From positions 5,987,618-6,051,617 of the forward strand of contig CAUJGJ010000444.1 in assembly GCA_963170055.1 (NCBI GenBank): a stretch of 64,000 bases of DNA. The letters run 5' to 3'. Positions 11,849 through 23,900 of the stretch are shown piece after piece. Each line of letters begins with the position of its first letter. Position 1 is the stretch's first letter. A program made the translations under genes and the position numbers. Origin of the DNA: Halisarca cf. caerulea (taxonomy: Eukaryota > Porifera > Demospongiae > Chondrillida > Halisarcidae). The notes under the pieces are model-generated. The model worked only from the letters and a program-made list of their open reading frames with translations. It was not told where the DNA came from and searched no databases.

Positions 11849-13639
11849 GTTCTTTCATTCGTTAAGGATAATTGTCACTTTGTGGTTAAGGAGAAATCTT
11901 TTTTGCCGATTTTGGCTTTTCTGTGCGATTTCAGTAAATTTAGGTACGGAAGTGTTCTATGCCACAGTTGTGTTCACTTAAAGTGTAAAGCATATTGAAT
12001 GGGTTCGTGTTAGGTGTGTTTCAACCAGGAAGAATCTCTTTTGTGAAGAGCTTCTCTTTGGTCATTTGAATTGCGCGCTCAATTAACTTTTAGGAGTGGT
12101 AACCACCCCCCTTTTATACTCGGGTGAATCTGGGCGATTGGCTCGCAAGTTTGGCATTCCGTGCACATTCAATATGCATTTATATAAGCGACCTCTACGT
12201 TTAATGAACTGAAATTTGGTCGAAAAATTCCTACATAAGGCTTCAAGTCATGTGACAAGCGCGTAATAAAGTATTTTGTTCACAGACTAAGTTTGTTAAG
12301 GCTGTGGAATTTATTCTGCACTCATGCTTCTGCAAATACTATTTCGGGCACAACTGATCTCATACACGCTTTTTTTATAGAAACTTAAAGGATCACATTT
12401 ACGATCAGTATTTGTTAGCGCGAACTGCAATTCATTCGAGATGCCTAGGACCAATCAGTAGGTTAAACGAAGACAAGTTGATATATTCTAAAGTATCAAC
12501 GTAACACTGACTGGTGCTTAGTGTGTTTAAACAAAGATCACACACCTTGATGTTGCTGTTCGCCGGTGGTTCGACCCAGGTTTCTTTCTTGCCGACGCTT
12601 GACTTCAATCAATTCCTGTTTGTTGGCTTATTGGAATGAGATGTTTCCGTCGAATTCACTTTCACTCGTGTATCAATTCCTCCCCTGCTTATCCACTTCA
12701 AAGTTTTGTGATCATCCTCACTTTGGAGTTGCAAAGAAAGTCTAGGATGACGTTACATAAAAAATCCATGACTGTCACATGAAAGGCAGCTCTTCGCGAA
12801 GGAGATCTTGTCAGCAAACTGCCATGTCATGGAGTAAATCAGTGGATCGTCATAGGAGCCTTCCGAGGGTTTTATCTTTATCAGTGTTGGGTACTTCAAC
12901 TTTTACCCACGGGGGTTTTGATGCTGCGATTTTCCAGGAAGTTATTGCAGAATAATTCAGAACATTGTAAGTTTTCCTTGAATATCTTTAAAACTGTTTC
13001 AGTATTCAAAACCCCCATACGTAGAACATTAGATATCACTGATAGGAACATTTTAGTCCATATTATGTGTCTCTAGGCCTATGTTCTGATTAACTCACAT
13101 CCAAAAAACTGTTGATCAGGACTATCAGATAAATCGTCGATTATTCAAACACCAAAGGAAACTATTTGGTTGAATAGTAGCACAACAGGTAGCTTAGATG
13201 TGTTGAAACTGCTTTGAGATCATTAACTATCCATTTTGATTTGTACAAGTAAGAAACTGAGGAGTTTTCTAGCGAGTAAAATTGCTGACTTCGGAAGCCA
13301 TTTCAGAAGTGCAAATGGACATGTCCCACATGCATAGTATAATTACAGTTGCAGAGTGATATGTGGGATAATGCTTCTGTTCCAAACACACAAGAGGTCT
13401 TCTATATCGTCTTCTATATCAGCAAAGGGCTTAATGTGTGTATGCTATAGGGCTTGCATGCATGCATGGCATACACATATAACCAGTACGGATCAACACA
13501 GTATTCTTGTACAATGATGAGTGGATGTATCCTTTGATGTGTATAATTCACTATAACCCACCTCATTAAGAATTTATGATGTGCATATTTCTTTCAGTTA
13601 GTACAGTAACCATTCAGTTTCCCGCCTTTTTATTCACAA
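11849..13639. other. Gene-free stretch with one transposon-like terminus
   Basis: No gene is seen. TGGACATGTCCCACATG at 13316-13332 is the inverse of 10509-10525, so the two may bound a 2.8-kb element that contains the 11-kb MITE. Confidence 0.4.
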
Positions 13640-15850
13640 TAATATATACATCAATGATATCATCATCACCGGACCAGATGATTCAGCCCACTTGAATACT
13701 CTGAAGGAAGTCCTCGCGTGGAATCACGAGGATACCGATTAAAGAAATCCAAGTGTGTCTTTTTGTGTAAGTCTATTGAGTATTTGGGACACCGCATTGA
13801 TGCCACAGGTCTCCACCCAACATCAGACAAACTAGCTGCTATCCACAACACGCCATCACCCAGCAATGTTTAGGAACTTCGTTCCTACCTAGGCCTCCTT
13901 AAATATAATGGTAAATTTGTTCCTCATCTTGCTACCATCGTTCAACCCTTGAACCAGCTCCTACAGAAAGATGCTGGAATTGGTCATCTAGTTGTGAGCA
14001 TACCTTCCAGCAAACCAAGTCAATTCTCACTAGCACCCATGTCTTGGTGCATTCCAACTCCCAAGTACCCGCTATGCCTTGCTGCAGATGCTTCAGCATA
14101 CGGTGTCGGTGCTTCCCACATCATGCCAAATGGAAAGCCCTATTGCCTTTGCTTCAAGGACACTGTCCAAGAGTGAACGGAATTATGCCCAACTGGAGAA
14201 GGAAGCATTAGCCCTTGTCTTTGGTGTGAAGAAATTTCACAAATTCCTCTATGGCCGACAGTAACTCTTGGCACTGACCACAAACCCCTGACCACAATCT
14301 TACATCTCCAGAAGACCATTCCACCCCTTGCAGCTGGTAGATTACAGCAGTCAGCACTCCTACTCTCAGCATACCAATATACCATTGAGTTTCGTTCAAC
14401 TGGACAACGTGCCAATGCCAACAGTCTCTCCTGTCTACCAATCGAAGGAGTACCTGGAGAGGAAAGTGATGTAGAGGTAGCAGCTCTCTTCAATCTTGGA
14501 CAGGTTGATAATCCTCCCTCACATCAGCACAGCTATGTACTGCCACACATAATGAACCCATATTGAGCAAAGTATACACACAAAAGAAGGATGGAATGCT
14601 ACCCCCAGCCAGGACCATGACCTGCAGCCCTACTCTCACTGCAGCACTGAATGGAGTGTAGAGGGAGACTGTGTACTGTGGGGTACCAGAGTCATAATCC
14701 TTGAGAAGTATTGACGACAGGTTTTAGACGAGTTACACCTAGGACACAGCGGCATGACAGGGATAAAAGCCCTCGCCAGAAGCTATGTATGGTGGCCAGG
14801 AATGGATGAAGACATTGAAAACATGGTGAAAGCTTGCCTCCCATGCCAATCTGTGAAGAGCTCCCCACCTGCAACACCCTACATCCCTGGTTGTGGCCTT
14901 CCAAACCATGGTCTTGAGTCCATGTAGATTTTGCTGGCCCATTTAAAGGAAAGATGTATTTTCTACTGGTTGATGCTCATTCCAAGTGGCCTGAGATTCA
15001 TGAAATGTCTAGTACCACCACACAGAAGGCGATTGATATTCTTAGGAGTCTGTTCAGCTCATATGGACTACCAGAACAACTAGTATCAGATAACGGCCCC
15101 CAGTTTACTTCCACTGAATTCAAATCCTTCATGAAAGTAAATGGAATCAAGCACATCCGTCCCTCACCCTATCATCCTGCATCCAATGGAGCAGTAATAG
15201 TAATAATAATAATAATAATAATAATATTTTCTTATTTAAACTGGGTGAGCCATTAGCCAGAGGCTACTATTAAGGCCCCCAGTATCTCACACACTCACTC
15301 ACACACACAATCACATTAAATCGAAATAGAATTTGTTCGGTGGCTGCAGTAGGTCATGTTCTCTTCCATTCCCAAGCTGGTAGCAGGGGGGTGCAGGGAA
15401 AAAAACGCCAAATGCATGGCACACAGGTGGGATGGTGCCCTCTGCTCTCTGCTTAACTTCAAGGTGGTAACCTACTGAGCCACCAGCACCCCCCTCAATT
15501 AAGTAGAATGTTTGGTGCAAACATTCAAGCAGGCAATGAAGTCAGCATCAAACGCCTTCACCTCACATCAGGAGTTGTGCGCCTTCTTCATCAGTTACTG
15601 CAACACTCCACATGCTACTACTGGAGAAACTCCAAGTATGTTTTTCCTGAAGAGATCGCTCAGAACCAGACTGGACCTGCTACGACCTACAGTAGACTGC
15701 CACGTACGATCCAAACAAGCACAACAGATTGGTACAGCTTGTCATGCCAAGAATATGCAAATTTTCTCAGTTGGTGATTGTGTTCTTGCTAGAGATGTCC
15801 GCCAAAATGGAGTATGGAAACCTGGATACAACATTGGGTCCAGTGCATAA
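13640..15850 (+). pseudogene. Decayed Ty3/Gypsy pol (RT, RNase H, integrase), split by a SINE
   Basis: Fragments lie in Gypsy order. Reverse transcriptase is represented by YINDIIITG (the usual YxDD with Asn for the first Asp) near 13650, then SIEYLGHRIDATGLHP, and ELRSYLGLLKYNG after an in-frame stop. RNase H gives LCLAADASAYGVGA and SERNYAQLEKEALALVF. Integrase gives YVWWPGMDEDIENMVKACLP with zinc-finger Cys residues, then FLLVDAHSKWPEI, VSDNGPQFTSTEFKSF and the third catalytic region near HPASNGA. There the SINE at 15195-15496 interrupts it; FKQAMKSASNAFTSH follows. Many frame changes and stops make it inactive. No LTRs were found, so it is a 5'-truncated or heavily deleted copy. Confidence 0.85.
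15195..15496 (-). repeat. tRNA-type SINE, copy 2, inside Gypsy integrase
   Basis: The minus-strand head reads GGTGCTGGTGGCTCAGTAGG (A-box-like TGGCTCAGTAGG). The tail block (about 15225-15285) matches copy 1 and the LINE end at 37255-37338 and is followed by an (ATT)n tail on that strand. It separates two halves of the Gypsy integrase, which continue in a compatible order on either side. AGTA beside both junctions is the only candidate target duplication. Length is about 300 bp. Confidence 0.75.
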
Positions 15851-16017
15851 CAGTTGACATTTATAGTTAGTTTGAACATAGATAATATAAAACGTTACGG
15901 GATTGGAAACTCCCGATTTCAATGTTGACCTATGCGTGTTGCAAGTGGAATATTTGTTGCGTCATTGGCCGATCAATTTTTTGGTCTAATCATAGATAAT
16001 AAACGTATAATGTGAAA

Positions 16018-17706
16018 ATGGCGTCGATCGGTGAAACATCTTGTCCTTCCAGTGTGTGTTTGTTCTTGGATAGTTTAGAAGCAGTTATTCGAGATGAAAT
16101 CCTTTCTATTACATCAAAACGTAATTCAAGCATCGAAAAGAGTGGATCAATTCTTTAAGCAGACATTCCATCGAATGTTAAAGCCCACGAACTGATATGC
16201 CGTATGGTAGCGAGTCTGCAGCAAGTCATCCGAGATTGCCAAGCCAACAACTCCGTATCGCGGTCAAAGTTGTGGACTAAGTTCCATGATTATCGACAAC
16301 ACGGCGCCGTAGATGTCTGGGAAGAGATCAGCGATCTCTTAGTCATCAAAATAGATCCTATATTGAGCCAATCGACAATGGAGCATCTCCTAGTCAAGCT
16401 GGTGAAGGAAGGATCTAGCCATATTGTGATGCAGAAGAGTCGGAGAGAGCTGTCAATGATGGAGCAACGTGCTGTAATGTATTGTAGAGGTTATGTGGTG
16501 AACAGATTGTTAAAACGCTATAGGAAGGACCACAGCAGAGTAGCACGTACATTCGTTCAAGTTCTGCTCAGTCTGTGTAGTGAGGAGGGTTGTGGAGAAG
16601 AAAGTGAGTCTTTCGATCAATACATTAAGCAATGGATCAAGGACATTGATAGAGGGGGATTGAAAATACTGCACAAGTAAGCTCACGGATTTTTTATTCT
16701 GTTGGAGAGCATTGTATATGGAGAGCTGGTTAACCAGACATCAACTAATACTACGATTGATTCAGGTAGGATTGTGCAGACGGTGGTGGAAGACACAGAC
16801 GTTCTATTCCTGTGGTCTATGCTGGCGGTGGACATAGCCACAGAGCAAGACAGCAACAAGCTTCTGCAAGACATAGCTGTGATGTGGACTAAAATACGTG
16901 GACATTCACATGCAGCATATTTACTTGAACAATACAAGGCAGCAACAAAAAAACAAACCAAAGGAGCAAAGGGGACTAGGAAATCTCTCAAGGTGAGAAT
17001 ATTTGTTCGTAAACACATATTAACGCCTATGACTAGTTCTTTTTGGAATGCTTGCATTTATCTCTTCATCTGTGAGAGGTTGCCTTTTGCGCCCACGTAC
17101 ATTGCTTCTCGATGGTTCAAAGTCCAGAGTTTTTACCACTCTTATCATGTTGGCATTGTTATGGTACTGTTGTACTGTTGGGTTGTCACCGTAATGAAGT
17201 AGCTCTCTTCAAGTAGTACACTGTGGATGTAGTCCAAACTTTCATTCTGTGTATCACAATCGTACAGCTGTATACATAAAGTAAGAGAATGTGGTAGTGA
17301 TAGACCTGAGTAGGCCGTAGATCGCAATAAGCACTTTAAAGTTTTAATGATTGCCAAGCCAAACAGGGCAATGAAACAGACACGTGAGCGGTTTCTTCCT
17401 CTTAAGTGTTGCAAATTTCTTTTCTAACAGCATCTGCCATACTTGATGGGACAGCTTGCTCCAAATCTCAGAGTCAGTCAGAAAGTCCAGACACTTACAA
17501 ACCAAAACGAACAAATCGACATTCTTTATCACCGTCAGGTAGCTACTGGCACAATGTCATGCGAATGCAAACAAATACAAGATAATGGCAGCGGACAAGC
17601 CGATCGATACCTTCTTTCACAACTATATAGGTATATCATCATGGATCTAATAACTATGCAACAAGTTGTCGACAACGCCACCTGCTGTTCAGTGACGGCC
17701 ATTTAA
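16018..17706 (+). pseudogene. Unnamed expanded-family protein, two or three exons, one early stop
   Basis: From ATG 16018 the frame has one stop (TAA 16156-16158, codon 47), after which the same frame continues to 16680 with sensible sequence (ICRMVASLQQVIRDCQANN, YCRGYVVNRLLKRY, SFDQYIKQWIKDIDRGGLK). A second block (16702-16993) contains VLFLWSMLAVDIATEQDSN, TKIRGHSHAAYLLEQYKAA and a basic KKQTKGAKGTRKSLK. It ends at a good donor (AAG|GTGAGA), and an acceptor at 17430 (TTCTAACAG) opens a last exon to 17706. I recall similar multi-copy proteins in cnidarians and sponges, but no function is known to me. The gene is mostly helical, soluble and without membrane segments. The 47th-codon stop suggests a pseudogene, or a real start at 16204. 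Confidence 0.5.
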
Positions 17707-18600
17707 AGTCACTGCGATGGCCATTTTATATCACTGCGCAAGATTCAAACTTTTCGCTGATTTAAACTTTCGTGGATGACTTCCAATCCGTGAAAACCGC
17801 AAAAATTAGAGCGCATACAGTATCTATTAACCCCAGTTAGTTATTATCACTTAATCATGGCATATAAGTGCATGTTATCTTTGTACCACCAGTTAGTTGA
17901 ACAGTTAGTAAAGTGATTGAGCAAGTTGGCTCTTACAATAATTATTGGCTGTGCAGTGACTGTGTTTCGATAAACCCACGATACTACAGTTGACAACAGT
18001 GAAATTAACATGAGTGCATGTTTGACATCCACTGAATTAGGTAACTAACATTTATAGTCTGTGCATGTGTATCAGAAACAGCTGCAGTGTACGTATGTTA
18101 ACGTATGTTTGCATGTGTTTCTTTGATCATGGTTTGTTATTGTATTTGTTTCTGAACTTTTACAATGTGCTATAAAATAATACTTTGCTGTATTCTGCAA
18201 TAATTATTATGTTCAAAGAATTCAAATGTATTTATAAGATTATAATCAAAGTCAAATTCGTACTGAATAATAAGATTGTTGATATAAATTTCACACCTAT
18301 GCAGCATGCTATTGCAATGTTTCATTGGTCTAATGAGTTGTCTCAAAGTGGAAACTTTACTTTTCATCTATTGAAACTTCTATTGAAACTAGTGAAAACG
18401 GAAGTTCAATTCCATGAAATTTCACGAGCACCTCTCATGAAACTGTGTTGAAACTCTAATGAAACATGGACTTTCAATTAGGTTTCAAGTGTTTCAAGAC
18501 AGTTAAAATTATACTTTTTGCCCTGTGTGCTACATGTAGATAATAATAATTATGGGAAAAGGTTCCATCTTCTTTTGCTCAAAGCATACAATGAGATGAT
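17707..18600. other. Gene-free stretch with GAAAC-rich segment
   Basis: No gene is supported. Between 18330 and 18510 the motif TTGAAAC/ATGAAAC recurs several times, a degenerate short repeat. The open frame at 18185-18451 falls in this segment and has no domain. Confidence 0.4.
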
Positions 18601-18613
18601 TCTGCATCAAAGT

Positions 18614-19472
18614 CTATTGGAAGGTTTCTGTCCCTGGGTCCCTATCAAAGGCAATTGCCATTGCATTTGCAAATGCAAACAATCCACAATCGTGTACACC
18701 TACTTGCTTCTGCACAGGTACCATATTTATATTGCGCAAGTTGCAACCAAACAGTGTTTTAACTGTTGCACCCATGTTTGTTTCCAAAGCTGAATAGATG
18801 GAGTCATAGATTTGGACTGTTTTGGACTTCTGGGATACTGCCACAACCCAGTGGTTCTTTCTGACATGGATAATTTGAATGGTGTTTGTTGCAGTTTGGG
18901 AGCATTTGATGGGCTTGTCTTATATGAGGGACGATTGGAGTCCACGTACACCAAGAAACTGCTGACTGATCAGTCTTTGAGCGCGATTAATGTGCTGATC
19001 CTGCAGCATTTCACCATTCCTGATTGTCTCTTGTCATCCTCTGTGAGGATAGTGTCCTGCACTGTAATCCACGACATTGATTGAGAGCCAATTTTCTGCG
19101 GTCAAACTTGTGACTTCTGTTTCGTTGAGGATGTCAATTCCACAGACTGAATGCTCAATTCAGTAAGGCAATGTTGCATTTCCACCATTATCATGTGTCT
19201 CATACACACATAGTTACAGGGTAATTCAAGTTTGCCCTGTGGCAAGTCCTCTGAATTCTGCCTCTTCCCAGTGATGTGACAGACCATCTACCCACCTCGT
19301 CGCAAGAATAAGGAACACACGCAAGATATACTTCATGGAACATGTCTGACAATTTCGCCATCTTCATGAAGGCCACAGCAAAAGGATCTTCTCTGCTACC
19401 TGCTGTTACACAACATAGATTTTCCTTCCATTGCCTTCCATTTCTTCTAATATACATGATAGTAATACACAC
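18614..19472 (-). pseudogene. Ulp1/C48-like cysteine protease with a HIRAN-like segment, degraded
   Basis: On the minus strand the upstream part (19472-19102) has DPFAVAFMKMAKLSDMFHEV and, in the next frame, VCHITGKRQNSEDLPQGKLE. This is the pattern of a HIRAN-like domain I know from invertebrate transposon-related proteins. Downstream, after stops, come LQDQHINRAQRLISQQFLGV and then the protease part: NHWVVAVSQKSKTVQIYDS and GVHDCGLFAFANAMAIAFD. These carry the C48 catalytic order His (HW), Asp (YDS) and Cys (DCG). C48 proteases process SUMO or ubiquitin-like tags; transposon copies may act on host modifiers. At least three frame changes break the gene. Confidence 0.55.
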
Positions 19473-19938
19473 GCTTGCTTGCTAAACTGAACGAGCTGCA
19501 CAATGCCTCCATTTTCTTACACTTCAAATTTATACAAGTACATCAGCTATATAAACTGTATAAGTAAAAGCCCCTTGAATCCCTTCATGAAAATTAAATT
19601 CGGGAGATTTCAGATGTGGCAGAGCTTTGCGAAAGAGGCATTTGCAATATTAATGACTATCATGCATACATACCTTTGTCTGTTGCATATACACAACATG
19701 CACATATGTACTTATGGTAATATATTAGTAAACTCTTTCATATTATAATATATAGACTAGACTGAGGAAGAACACAAAAAGTTCCATATTAAGCTTGGCG
19801 AGGGGTATGACTTCAACGATGATGAGAGATATAATAAGTGGATAGCATGAAAAGAGAGTGCAGGTACAGGGCATGCAATCTCCACATATTCACATGTAAA
19901 ATCTTAATATGTATAATATGGTCTGACTACACTTTATT

Positions 19939-20273
19939 ATGTTATCTTATCAGTTCACCATACTCTTTATGCTTGTAGACTCACAGCCATCCTACTTGAG
20001 GAATCTGTTTGCCACAACAATGATGGATGAACCCCTTTCCAATCTGCAAACAAAAGTAAGGAAGGGCAATAAAAAAGCAAGAGGCAATAGAGGTAAATGC
20101 GGAAAGAAAGGCAACAAAGATGACTTCCCAATTTGCAGTAAGAGTCCAGCAACTGGCAGTCTTTGGATTGCCAGTGATGAATGCAACCAATGGTACCATT
20201 GTGATTTTGTACATTTAACTAAAGACCAAGCCGAAAAAATGACCACTCTCAGGTGTCCTGAAGGATGCATGTA
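19939..20273 (+). pseudogene. PHD-type zinc-finger exon
   Basis: The frame encodes a basic linker (KVRKGNKKARGNRGKCGKKG) and then a PHD-like finger: PICSKSPATGSLWIASDECN, QWYHCDFVHLTKDQAEKMT and LRCPEGC. WI-D-C-WYH-C-LT is the PHD signature, which usually reads histone tails. Two expected zinc ligands look lost or shifted (one Cys in the first pair, IASDEC instead of ICDxC), so folding is doubtful. The polar text before it may be intronic. It lies between the Ulp1-like remnant and the RecQ remnant and could belong to either or to neither. Confidence 0.45.
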
Positions 20274-20340
20274 AAAGTAACCATGAAACATGGCTAGCAG
20301 ACTGAGATCCACTCACTATATATATTATACTGTCTCTGTC

Positions 20341-20944
20341 TAGTCTCGGAACCAGACCCAAAGTTGGGTCTGGCAAGTATGGTCAGCAAAGTCGTTGTAA
20401 ACCTAGGTTGCGGACGAGACCACACAATGATATTCATACATGCATCGCGCACCGCATTATGATATGTATGCACACATCGCTAAATAAATTGGCAATGAAT
20501 AAAGTGTAAAAATTCAGCAACCACTGATTCAGTGAAGATCGTTTTAGTTGTACATCTCGCACATATGGACAAGTTAACAGTTGAAGAAGCATTCCAGACC
20601 TTAGTGGTTCCCCTTTCAAATCTGAAGACTCAGCAGAAGGATGCTGTTATGGCTTTTTCAGGGAAAGGATGTCTTTGTTGGCCTGCCAACAGGATTCGGC
20701 AAAACTATCATCCCTGCATGGAAAGGGGAGCATAGTACTTATTATCTCACCATTGATTGCATTGACGGTGGATCAATGCAAACGCTTTGTGGAAATGGGG
20801 TTGGAATGTGGTGCAGTGGAAGAAAGTGATGATACAGATGCAAAAATACTAGATGGCAAATACCAGATAGTTATGAGCAGCCCAGAAACGATATTGCACA
20901 GGCTCATTATAGCAGATTTTAGATTACTAAAACAAGTAATTTGA
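20341..20944 (+). pseudogene. RecQ-like helicase, 5' half of a split copy
   Basis: TAGTCTCG at 20341 equals the terminal bases of the 54.7-60.6 kb transposon. From ATG 20565 the helicase starts: LKTQQKDAVMAF, then after a frame change the Walker A motif LPTGFGKT, and after another IVLIISPLIALTVDQCKRF (motif Ia) and YQIVMSSPETILHRLI (before motif II). The intact helicase at 58910-60420 has the same order and starts 198 bp from its TIR end; here the distance is 224 bp. The sequence breaks off near 20935-20944, and the DEAH part appears only at 33790. Two frameshifts and the 12.8-kb interruption make it inactive. Confidence 0.8.
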
Positions 20945-21056
20945 GTTAAAAACTCGTGGGGGCTGCCGCCCCACGCACTCGAATCACTTGCAAAGCATTG
21001 GAGTGTAAGTGCACAGCTGAACATTCATTGAACATACTGTTTATTGTAACTGGACG

Positions 21057-21104
21057 ATTGTTTTGAAAACAATTGCCATATTTGGCAATTGTTTTCAAAA
21101 CAAT
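21057..21104. repeat. Perfect 22-bp hairpin
   Basis: Two exact 22-bp inverted arms (21057-21078 and 21083-21104), each containing ATTGTTTTGAAAACAAT or its complement, surround a 4-base loop TATT. The position is between the broken helicase exon and the fold-back repeat, so it may be part of a small element. Confidence 0.8.
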
Positions 21105-21265
21105 TCCTGTAACTCATTCCTGTATAAATTTATATTTCTCTATTACTATTATATAAATTCTCTATTATAAGACTTTTCTTCAAATCCATATTATATATAT
21201 ATATATATATATCGGACGAGCGTTACACACCGGAAGTCCAAATGAAAACAATATAGGGGCTGCCA

Positions 21266-21664
21266 CAGGCAGCCCCTAAAAATGGCTGCCGCCAAAAAGG
21301 GGTGACAAATACATCACGATTTTGACTCGCAGAAATAATTTCTGGCTTATTTTAAATCTTCTACACATTTTAATGTTTATTGTCAAAACATTAAACCAAA
21401 AAAACAAGCCCATATTGTATGCAAAAATAAGTAAACAAGAATCTAGAAAAATACTGTTTTTGCAGTAAATGTTGATGTCTGCACATTTAGAAGTGCTTCA
21501 ATAGGGGCAAAACTAGTATCAAATTAAAGAGTAAAGTCGACTGCATAAGGTATTCCTGAGCGGAAAATATATAACCCCAAATGACATAGATATAACCAAA
21601 AATGTACTTTTCCGCTGTAAAATAGTGAAAATTAAACCATAAAAATGCTTATATCTTTTGCATA
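21266..21664 (+). repeat. Fold-back repeat family, copy 2, left part (interrupted by Gypsy)
   Basis: It starts CACAGGCAGCCCCTAAAAATGG (counting CACAGG at 21266), followed by TGGCTGCCGCC, then GAGCGGAAAATATATAACC near 21559 and TTATATCTTTTGCATA at its right edge. Copies 1 and 3 show the same blocks on the minus strand. The Gypsy LTR starts at 21665 and the repeat resumes with CATACCTGGTTATATTTTCT at 27716. Confidence 0.65.
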
Positions 21665-21823
21665 TGTAACCAAGCCACATGGTTCAACTCTATTGTTCTT
21701 AACTGCACATGCGCGCTACAACATGTCACAGTCACATACTAATAGGAACACAATGCCTAAGTGTAATTCAACTATGACACTACATACTTAAATCTGTTAC
21801 AACTGTTAGGCTACAATGTTACA
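21665..21823 (-). repeat. 3' LTR of the Gypsy element
   Basis: 159 bp, TG...CA bounded, four substitutions from its partner at 27557-27715. Confidence 0.95.
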
Positions 21824-21863
21824 TTACTTCCTCCCGTACAAAGCTCGTCCCGAGCTTTAGTCT

Positions 21864-23900
21864 TCAGGCTTGACCCAACCTCTCAGGCGGGTTGATGCTC
21901 GCACGGTCTCGAAGGTGATGACTTGAGGTGTTCGGAATCGCTGGTACATCATCTGTGGTGTTGACATCATGGCTACTTGGATGGGGGCCTTCCTCAACAA
22001 TTCTCTCTACCCACTGGGGCACACGACCACTGCTCTTCCGTGTCCCGCCATACCAGTAGAATCCTACCGGGAGGCCTGAGGGGCACTGGCACACACGCAA
22101 CTGATGAACCTGCAAAGGACCCTCCTCTGGAAAGTAGACTTTGACTACAGTAATATCTGGATTGTTCAGCTGGGTAACACGGTATGGTCCATGCCATGGC
22201 CTTGACAGCTTCCTCTGCCTCCCTGCTTCGTCTTCAGGGAAACGGACAAGCACCCAATCTCCTAATCTCAATGACGCAACCCTGGCCTTCTTGTCATACT
22301 GGTGTTTGTATCTCTTCTGGGCATCTTGAATGCTAGATACTGCTAGTTCTCTGGCTGAGGACAAAGAAAGTGTTAGCTCCTCTCTGTAATCCGTGAGATC
22401 AACACTCTCGATAGTCCGAGGTGGTAGTAGAGCTGCTTCAGTGGGGGATCTCAGATCAACCCCGAACAACAGGAAAGATGGTTTCTCCTTGGTGGATTCG
22501 TGCGGAGTATTACGGTATGCCCACAAAACTCCAGGCAAGAACTGATCCCATTGTTTCCCGAACTTGGCTGTGTGCTTCCGTAGCATAGCCTTCAGTGTAC
22601 AGTTCATCCTCTCCACCATACCATCACACTGTGGATGATAGGCTGTGGTGTTCAGTTTGGTGGTACTCAACAGTTGACAAACATCCCTCAAGATGTGCGA
22701 TAGCAAATTTGCCCCACGGTCCGAAAGCAAGGCATCCGGCACACCGAAGAAAGGGACTACTTCCTTGGTGAGTAGGTGAGCGATCCGAAGTGCCTTCTGA
22801 TCCGGAGTTGGGAACACAAACGGCCACTTGGTGAGAAAGTCCTGGAATACGGCAACATAACGATTTTCTTTTGATGTCTGAGGCAACTCCATGACATCGA
22901 CACCAAGGATCTGGAATGGATGGCTCACAGGAATAGGGCGAAGAGGGGGCTGGGGTCTCCCTGTGCCCGACACGATGGCACACTCAGCACAATTTCTGGC
23001 ATGCTCTTGGGAATCACGGTACATGGAATCCCACCACCAATGGCGACACAATGTGTTGTATAATCTGCTGACAGAGAAGTGACCTGCCATCGCTCCCCCA
23101 TGGTTCTCCTCCAATATTTGCTCCTTCAGATGCGCGGGTACTGCAACTTGTGATCGATTCTTCTGCTTTGCATCAATGAAGTACAGGATTCCGCTCAATA
23201 CTGTGAACTGGGGTGACATGTGTACGATCTTCTTGGAAAGCTTGTCATCATCTGGCAACGTTCCATCCTCTAGGTAGTGGATGATCATCCTCAAATCAGG
23301 GTCCTTCCTTTGTTTCTGGTCAAAATCGCATGGGGTTGACACAGGCGCTCCTGACTCCAACAGCTGTGAGAGTTCCTCCGGTCCCTCCGCATTCATACGA
23401 GCAACTTGAACAGCATCACATTCACTGCCGTCACCTTCCAATGGCAGGGGGTTCCGTGAGAGGGCATCAGCCTTGACATTCTCCTTCCCGGGGCGATACA
23501 CGATCTCAACATCTGCGACCCCGCTTGAGAACACCTTGGACCACCATCTGGCATGTTTTCCCGTTGGACTCGGTGTCTGAAGGATTGCCTTGACTGCAGA
23601 GTGGTCAATGATGACCTTCATGGAATGCCCATAGAGATAGGCATGGAAATGGTGCATAGCCCAGACCACAGCAAGAGTCTCCAGTTCGGAAATGCCATAA
23701 TTTCTCTCGGGTGAGGACAGGGACCTGCTGGCATAGGCCACAGGGTGCAGAACACCAGAACGCTTCTGCGACAGGACAGCACCCAATCCTTTTGTACACG
23801 CATCTGTTTCCAGCACAAATGGGAGATCAAAGTCCAGATAGGCTAAGATCGGTGCTCTAGAAAGTACATCCTTGAGCTGGTCAAATGCAGCCTGGCACTC
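21864..23900 (-). pseudogene. Gypsy Pol, RNase H and integrase part
   Basis: A 650-residue frame (23816-21864) encodes RNase H (LETDACTKGLGAVLSQ, RNYGISELETLAVVWA, KADALSRNP) and integrase. The integrase has an HHCC zinc finger (HGGAMAGHFS to CAEC) and a DDE core: Asp in ILGVDVMEL, Asp in LLSDRGANLL and Glu in GMVERMN. A GPY/F-like WHGPYRVTQL segment lies near the end. These enzymes degrade the RNA template and join cDNA to the genome. All expected catalytic residues of integrase are present and there is no internal stop. Bases 23817-23900 continue the same frame upstream (CDECQAAFDQLKDVLSRAPI). A single-base frameshift near 23912-23925 separates it from RT, so it is an inactivated pol. Confidence 0.93.

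Noticed and set aside
11667..11981. 104-residue open frame
   Set aside because: It crosses the right end of the TTAA MITE at 11845, so it is not one ancestral gene; no domain seen.
20341..20430. A separate small MITE with TAGTCTCG and GACGAGAC ends
   Set aside because: Possible, but the distance from TAGTCTCG to the helicase start fits a transposon terminus better; no duplication seen for an 88-bp element.
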